Of a stretch of 64,000 nucleotides of DNA, positions 59,355-64,000 are shown piece by piece; position 1 is the first letter of the stretch; the number at the start of each line of letters is the position of its first letter. This DNA is from Metabacillus litoralis (GTDB lineage Bacteria; Bacillota; Bacilli; Bacillales; Bacillaceae). The notes under the pieces were generated by a model, which worked only from the letters and a program-made list of their open reading frames with translations, did no database searches and had not been told where the DNA came from. The stretch is taken from positions 1-64,000 of the forward strand of contig NZ_JAIVKL010000020.1 in the NCBI RefSeq assembly GCF_020524045.1, in the 5' to 3' direction. The translations under genes and the position numbers were made by a program.

Positions 59355-60878
59355 ATGAAGAAAATTTCTAGTGTTTTTTGGATAACTTTAGCGATTGTTT
59401 TAGCTTCTGTTATATTTGGTGTGTCAGCACCTAATAGTTTTGAAGAGATTACAGCAAATATCCAATCATTTATTACTTCTACTTTCGGGTGGTATTATCT
59501 AACATTAGTAACGATTGTCGTGATATTTTGTATATTTCTTATCTTTAGTCCGGTTGGGACAATTAAATTAGGTAAAGCAGATGAAGAGCCTGAATATTCA
59601 AAAGGAACATGGTTTGCCATGCTCTTTAGTGCTGGTATGGGTATTGGTCTTGTGTTTTGGGGAGCAGCTGAGCCGTTATCACATTTTATGAGTCCTCCTT
59701 TATCAGAAGGTGGAACCTCGGTAGCCTTTAAAGAATCTATGAGGTATACATTTTTCCACTGGGGTATTCATGCTTGGGGAATATATGCAATTGTAGCCTT
59801 AGCCTTAGCATATTATAAGTTTCGTAAAGATGAACCAGGTTTAATATCGGCTACGTTAAAACCTGTACTAGGCAAAAAACGTATGGAAGGGCCACTTGGA
59901 ACAGTAGTAGATGTATTAGCTGTTTTTGCTACAGTTATTGGTGTTGCAACAACGTTAGGTTTTGGAGCGGCACAAATAAATGGAGGTTTAACTTACTTAT
60001 TCGGGATACCTAATAATTTCACTGTTCAATTTATTATAATAGCAATCGTAACAGTTTTATTTATGATCTCAGCATGGTCAGGTTTAGGTAAAGGAATAAA
60101 ATATCTAAGTAACACAAATATGGTATTAGCGATTACATTATTTATTATGATGTTTTTTATAGGACCTACAATTCTTATTCTAAATATATTTACCGATACA
60201 GTTGGAAGTTATATTCAAAATCTTGCTCAAATGAGTTTTAGAATTGCTCCTTTAAATGAAGAGCATCGTAACTGGATTAATGGTTGGACAATCTTTTATT
60301 GGGCTTGGTGGATTTCATGGTCACCATTTGTTGGGATCTTTATTGCTCGTGTATCAAGAGGACGTACGATTCGAGAGTTTTTAGTAGGAGTACTATTATT
60401 TCCAGCTCTTGTTAGTTTTGTGTGGTTCGCCACATTTGGTACATCAGCAATTGAGATTCAAAAGGCAGAAATCATTGATTTAACAAAGTTTGCAACAGAA
60501 GAGGTTTTATTTGCAATCTTTAGCCAAATGCCAGCAGCAACTATTTTATCTATTATAGCGATAGCACTTATAAGTACATTCTTTATTACTTCTGCAGACT
60601 CTGCAACTTTTGTATTAGGAATGCAAACAACGTACGGCTCGTTAACGCCACCAAATTCAGTTAAATTAACATGGGGTATTGCTCAATCTACAGTTGCGTT
60701 AATTTTATTATATAGTGGTGGATTACAGGCTCTACAAAATGCGTTGATTATAGCAGCCTTTCCTTTTTCTTTTATCATTGTATTAATGATGATCTCTCTT
60801 TATATATCGTTGAATAAAGAAAAGCGCGAACTAGGTTTATACTTTAAGCCAATTCCAAAAAAGAAGATAGAGAAATAA
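59355..60878 (+). CDS. BCCT family osmoprotectant transporter
   Basis: A 507-residue protein with about 12 membrane spans. The family signature [20 protein letters not shown] is near 312-331, with [15 protein letters not shown] near 93-107. Relatives such as OpuD take up glycine betaine or choline with sodium; the substrate here cannot be told from sequence. ATG at 59355 is chosen because AAGGAGAGGAG precedes it; an upstream GTA/ATG extension from 59295 lacks a binding site. The 360-base gap before it (58993-59354) is AT-rich, with no clear promoter beyond an ATTTTTCA/TGAAAAAT hairpin. Confidence 0.9.
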   Translation: MKKISSVFWITLAIVLASVIFGVSAPNSFEEITANIQSFITSTFGWYYLTLVTIVVIFCIFLIFSPVGTIKLGKADEEPEYSKGTWFAMLFSAGMGIGLVFWGAAEPLSHFMSPPLSEGGTSVAFKESMRYTFFHWGIHAWGIYAIVALALAYYKFRKDEPGLISATLKPVLGKKRMEGPLGTVVDVLAVFATVIGVATTLGFGAAQINGGLTYLFGIPNNFTVQFIIIAIVTVLFMISAWSGLGKGIKYLSNTNMVLAITLFIMMFFIGPTILILNIFTDTVGSYIQNLAQMSFRIAPLNEEHRNWINGWTIFYWAWWISWSPFVGIFIARVSRGRTIREFLVGVLLFPALVSFVWFATFGTSAIEIQKAEIIDLTKFATEEVLFAIFSQMPAATILSIIAIALISTFFITSADSATFVLGMQTTYGSLTPPNSVKLTWGIAQSTVALILLYSGGLQALQNALIIAAFPFSFIIVLMMISLYISLNKEKRELGLYFKPIPKKKIEK

Positions 60879-60881
60879 AGT

Positions 60882-60917
60882 AAAAGCTCTTAGCCATTAG
60901 GTTAAGAGCTTTTATTT
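60882..60917. terminator. Bidirectional terminator
   Basis: AAAAGCTCTTA pairs with TAAGAGCTTTT around a short loop, with T on one side and A on the other, between two converging genes. It can stop transcription from both. Confidence 0.88.
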
Positions 60918-60946
60918 GACATATGTATACTTTCTTAAAGTCTATA

Positions 60947-61579
60947 TTATCCGAATAATGCTAGAATCCCTTGATAGGCAAAGTATCCACCAAAACCAAG
61001 TAGAGATAACCCTGATATAATCGATATGACTTTAAGGCTGCTATCATTAAGGTATTTTCTGAAGCCTGTCGTTAAAGCCGCTACAAATAAGTCCCATAAT
61101 GTTAGGCCGACGAAAATCATGCAACTATATACTAACAATTGGCTTGTACCATTCATTTGTGCCGTTTTTGCTAAAACAGAGCCATATATACCTAACCAAA
61201 AAAGGATGGATAACGGACTTGTAATAGACATAATGAACCCAGTGAGAAAGCACTTTATTAGTGAATCCTTTTTCCTAGTCACAGTTAACTGAACCTTATT
61301 TGAACCTATAATACTTTCAATTCCTGAATAGATTAAGATGAATCCTCCAAATAGCCATAAAAAGATTTGAACAATTGGTACCTCTAAAAAGTGAACCATT
61401 CCTAGATAAACAAACAACATAAAAAGTCCATCAGCAATCATCGACCCTGCTCCAACGATCCAAGCATGCCAAAACCCATTTTTAATTCCTTTATCTAAGC
61501 GAACAGAATTCACAGGTCCTATTGGGGCAGCTAATGATAGGCCAAGAAAGATATAACTTATTAAAATACTAACACTCAA
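60947..61579 (-). CDS. LysE family amino-acid exporter
   Basis: A 210-residue protein with about six membrane spans. GLSLAAPIGPVNSVRLDKGI near 13-32 is the LysE/RhtB signature (G-x-x-P-G-P type). Such exporters move lysine, homoserine, threonine or other amino acids out; the substrate here is unknown. The start is TTG at 61579 and the binding site is weak, so the true start is less certain. The next 240 bases to asnA are AT-rich and hold no gene. Confidence 0.85.
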   Translation of the reverse strand: MSVSILISYIFLGLSLAAPIGPVNSVRLDKGIKNGFWHAWIVGAGSMIADGLFMLFVYLGMVHFLEVPIVQIFLWLFGGFILIYSGIESIIGSNKVQLTVTRKKDSLIKCFLTGFIMSITSPLSILFWLGIYGSVLAKTAQMNGTSQLLVYSCMIFVGLTLWDLFVAALTTGFRKYLNDSSLKVISIISGLSLLGFGGYFAYQGILALFG

Positions 61580-61864
61580 TAAAACCCACGCTCCTAAAAA
61601 GTAGCTTTTTATAACTTGTACAATTATATGAATAAAGAAGTTAACTATGACTAAGAAAAGTTATCGTCATCGTTTTTGCATTAGTTATAGGTAGTTGTAT
61701 GATTTTACATTTGTGTCTTTTGTAACATTTGGAAATTGTCTTACATAATGTGGTTTTGGTTATAAAAAAAGAAAATTAAAGGAATTAGCTATAGTCAGAT
61801 AAGAAGAAATAGCATTTCTCAGCAGGTTAAGAGTATAACTCTATATTACATTTGGGGGAATTTT

Positions 61865-62797
61865 ATGATAAAGCCATCGATAGTTAATAGTGAATACAAG
61901 TCAAATTTAAATGCAATGAATACACAAATTGCAATCAATGAAATAAAGGATTTTTTTGAATCCAAACTATATGAATATTTAGATTTAATAAATGTTTCAT
62001 CTCCATTAATTGTCCCAAGTGGGAGAGGGATCAATGATAATCTAAATGGTGTAGAAAGAATGCTGTCATTTACTGCTTTAGACATTGAAGAGCCTAGAAT
62101 TGAAGTTGTTCAATCTCTTGCAAAGTGGAAAAGAATTGCGCTTGATAAATTTGGATTCACCATTGGTGAAGGACTTTATACAAATATGAATGCTATTAGG
62201 AGAGATGAGAAGTTAGACAATCTCCATTCTATTTATGTTGATCAATGGGATTGGGAAAAGGTGATAGGGAAAACAGAGCGAAACATTCATACATTAAAAA
62301 AAGAGGTAGCTAAAATATATCGTGCGATAAAAGCTACAGAAATCCACATGTCAAAATTTCATCCTGCTTTGAAATCTATATTGCCAGAAGACATATATTT
62401 TATTACGACACAAGAGCTTGAAGATCTTTATCCGCATTTCACTTCAAAGCAAAGAGAAGATGCAATCACTGAAGAATATGTTGCGGTGTTTATCATGCAA
62501 ATAGGTGGAGTTTTACAATCTGGAGAAAAGCATGATGGACGTTCACCTGACTATGATGATTGGAATCTAAATGGGGATATTGTTTTTTGGAATCCAATAT
62601 TACAAAAATCTCATGAAATTTCTTCGATGGGTATTAGAGTTGATCGAAAATCTTTACTGGACCAACTAAAGATATCTGGTAATGGAGAAAGAGAACGTTT
62701 ATACTTTCATCAAAAAATTATCAATGATGAGCTCCCTCAAACTATAGGTGGTGGAATTGGTCAATCTAGACTCAGTATGTTTCTATTATCAAGTTAA
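61865..62797 (+). CDS. asnA: Aspartate-ammonia ligase
   Basis: A 310-residue AsnA, which makes asparagine from aspartate, ammonia and ATP, and is related to class II aspartyl-tRNA synthetases. SPLIVPSGRGINDNLNGVER near 41-60, GLYTNMNAIRRDE and the closing GGGIGQSRLSMFLLSS are diagnostic. Family members usually run on for some 15 to 25 residues after this motif; here the frame stops at once, 28 bases before an inserted repeat element. TTGGGGGAA precedes the ATG. Activity is plausible but unproved. Confidence 0.9.
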   Translation: MIKPSIVNSEYKSNLNAMNTQIAINEIKDFFESKLYEYLDLINVSSPLIVPSGRGINDNLNGVERMLSFTALDIEEPRIEVVQSLAKWKRIALDKFGFTIGEGLYTNMNAIRRDEKLDNLHSIYVDQWDWEKVIGKTERNIHTLKKEVAKIYRAIKATEIHMSKFHPALKSILPEDIYFITTQELEDLYPHFTSKQREDAITEEYVAVFIMQIGGVLQSGEKHDGRSPDYDDWNLNGDIVFWNPILQKSHEISSMGIRVDRKSLLDQLKISGNGERERLYFHQKIINDELPQTIGGGIGQSRLSMFLLSS

Positions 62798-62825
62798 GTG
62801 GATTGTTAACTATGTGAAATCGTAA

Positions 62826-63177
62826 AAGAGGCTGGGACATAATTAAAGATGTCATACAAAAAACGAATAAATCTAAATTTCAGTTAAGTTGAAAGAAACA
62901 AGTTCGTTTCATTGCGCTGCAGACATTTGCTTTCCGCGGGGAGGAAGCTAAGCCTCCTCGGCGCAAGCGCCTGTGGGGTCTCAGCCTTTCCTCTGCACCC
63001 GCAGGAGTCAAATGTCTTCCGCTACATTCCACTAGTTTTTAAAAATAGTATGCAAAATCAAAAAATCTAATTGAAGACAGCAAATAAAAACCCGAACTAA
63101 TAGGCGAATGTTTAATTGACATATTACCTAATAATTCGGGTTGATCATTGTCTTTAATACTTATGTCCCAGCCTCTT
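62826..63177. mobile_element. 352-bp element with 17-bp perfect terminal inverted repeats (MITE-like)
   Basis: AAGAGGCTGGGACATAA at 62826-62842 is exactly complementary to 63161-63177. Inside lies a GC-rich core (about 62922-63016) with GACATTTG/CAAATGTC ends and CTCCTCGGCGCAAGCGCC words that are frequent in Bacillaceae genomes, then a nested hairpin AACCCGAA/TTCGGGTT (63089-63143). There is no transposase and no open frame. Its arms resemble non-autonomous transposable elements or a large hairpin RNA. It separates asnA from the permease. Confidence 0.8.
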
Positions 63178-63241
63178 CTTATATATGGAAAAAACAACAT
63201 GCTTTGAGAAGAGAGCCTTATATAATGACGAATGACCATCT

Positions 63242-64000
63242 TTAATAATACCGAATCTTATGACCAGGTTTGTTCCATTTCTTTTTCATAATCAAACAAA
63301 TAGCTAAAATAATAACAAGAAATAGAATACTGACAAAAAAGCCAGGTCGAACGGCTTTCTCAAATAATGTCCCTGTGATAGCCGCGACAATCAATAAAAG
63401 ACCGATGAATGAAAATGCTTTTTTCATAAAAGTTTGTTCCAATAATCGAAGCGCTGAAATAATAATAAAAAACCAATTGTATAATACCAATATTCCAGCA
63501 GCAGTAGTAATATATTCGTATATTTTCCCAGGTAATAATAATGCGGTAATAATTGAAGCTAATAAACCAATTGATGCGAGTGCTAGTGATGGTAAAGGAA
63601 GTTCCTTGAATTTTAGCTTCTTGGAAAAGAATTTAGGTGCGTCCCCATCTTCAGATAGTGTTACAAGAAGGTTTGTTACTCCATATAATGCAGCAGTCAT
63701 TGCAGAAAAACCGGCTATAATAATAGCTCCATTAAATACATGTGGAAAAAAAGCCAAGTTATACTCGTTTAATGCCGTGACAAAAGGGCTTTCTTCCGCA
63801 TGAAAGGCATCTGTTGCTACTAAAGTAACAGCAAGAACTAAAGATAAAATATAAACGAATGTTAGTGCGATTAACATGACTTTTCCTGATTTGGGTGCAT
63901 CTTCCTTTTTCTTTAATTGCATTGCCATAATACCAATAACCTCAACACCTCCAAATGCATAAAAGGCATAAATAAGAGATGCCCAAAACCCTTTCCATCC
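63242..64000 (-). CDS. Amino-acid permease, APC family (5' part outside the window)
   Basis: The frame stays open on the minus strand from the right edge of the window (GWKGFWASLIYAFYAFGGVE at the edge) to a stop at 63242, giving about 252 residues. YAFGGVEVIGIMAMQLK is the sixth-span region of APC-superfamily permeases, followed by about six more spans. An ATG at 63928 is internal. The substrate cannot be told. The missing N-terminus lies beyond 64000. Confidence 0.85.
   Translation of the reverse strand, partial: GWKGFWASLIYAFYAFGGVEVIGIMAMQLKKKEDAPKSGKVMLIALTFVYILSLVLAVTLVATDAFHAEESPFVTALNEYNLAFFPHVFNGAIIIAGFSAMTAALYGVTNLLVTLSEDGDAPKFFSKKLKFKELPLPSLALASIGLLASIITALLLPGKIYEYITTAAGILVLYNWFFIIISALRLLEQTFMKKAFSFIGLLLIVAAITGTLFEKAVRPGFFVSILFLVIILAICLIMKKKWNKPGHKIRYY

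Noticed and set aside
63270-63803. 177-codon frame opposite the permease
   Set aside because: It is antisense to a clear APC permease and has no recognisable domain.

Overview
The window is a low-GC Firmicute chromosome from the Bacillaceae. Evidence: TTG/GTG starts with strong AGGAGG-type ribosome binding sites, gene order and protein sequences that closely follow Bacillus subtilis (ctsR-mcsA-mcsB-clpC-radA-disA ... rpoB-rpoC ... S10-spc-alpha clusters), a heptad CtsR operator, a Cys T-box, and repeats of a kind common in Bacillaceae. Nearly all genes are on the + strand, leading away from an rRNA operon end.

Layout. 1-900: 3' end of 23S rRNA, an intact 5S rRNA, then a second spacer and a truncated 5S copy, each 5S followed by a near-identical terminator. 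890-1040: a probable small RNA on the minus strand. 1252-1950: MgtC/SapB-family membrane protein. 2038-6644: CtsR-controlled protein quality-control operon (ctsR, mcsA, mcsB, clpC). 6834-12117: radA, disA, a PIN/TRAM membrane protein and the isoprenoid genes ispD and ispF. 12607-19021: gltX, a Cys T-box with cysE-cysS, mrnC, rlmB, yacP and sigH. 19116-31296: rpmGB, secE, nusG, rplK-rplA, rplJ-rplL, rsmC, rpoB, rpoC. 31456-36189: str operon (rplGB, rpsL, rpsG, fusA, tuf). 37003-52016: S10-spc-alpha ribosomal super-operon with secY, adk, map, infA and rpoA. 52502-56730: ECF transporter energizing module, truA, rplM, rpsI. 56905-64000: less conserved flank with a decayed tyrosine recombinase, an LTA-synthase-like enzyme, a BCCT transporter, a LysE-family exporter, AsnA, a 352-bp element with perfect 17-bp terminal inverted repeats, and a partial amino-acid permease.

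The genes form one growth-related block: ribosome, RNA polymerase, translation factors, tRNA charging, rRNA maturation, protein export and proteolysis. Several expected autoregulatory leaders are visible: the L10 leader with attenuator, two L1-type sites (before rplK and before rplA), the L13 leader, a structured S10 leader with two promoters, and the Cys T-box.

The less expected observations are a structure-conserved but sequence-divergent spacer element beside both 5S copies, the minus-strand RNA with CUCCU-type loops, an attenuator-like pair of overlapping hairpins between rpoB and rpoC, a hairpin that may close the gap between the nusG ribosome binding site and its start, an orphan structured RNA upstream of gltX, a dispersed repeat shared by the gltX and rpsJ upstream regions, a decayed KOW-domain gene between map and infA, and a decayed integrase end beyond rpsI. 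All functional statements come from reading the sequence and from family knowledge; no database search was run.
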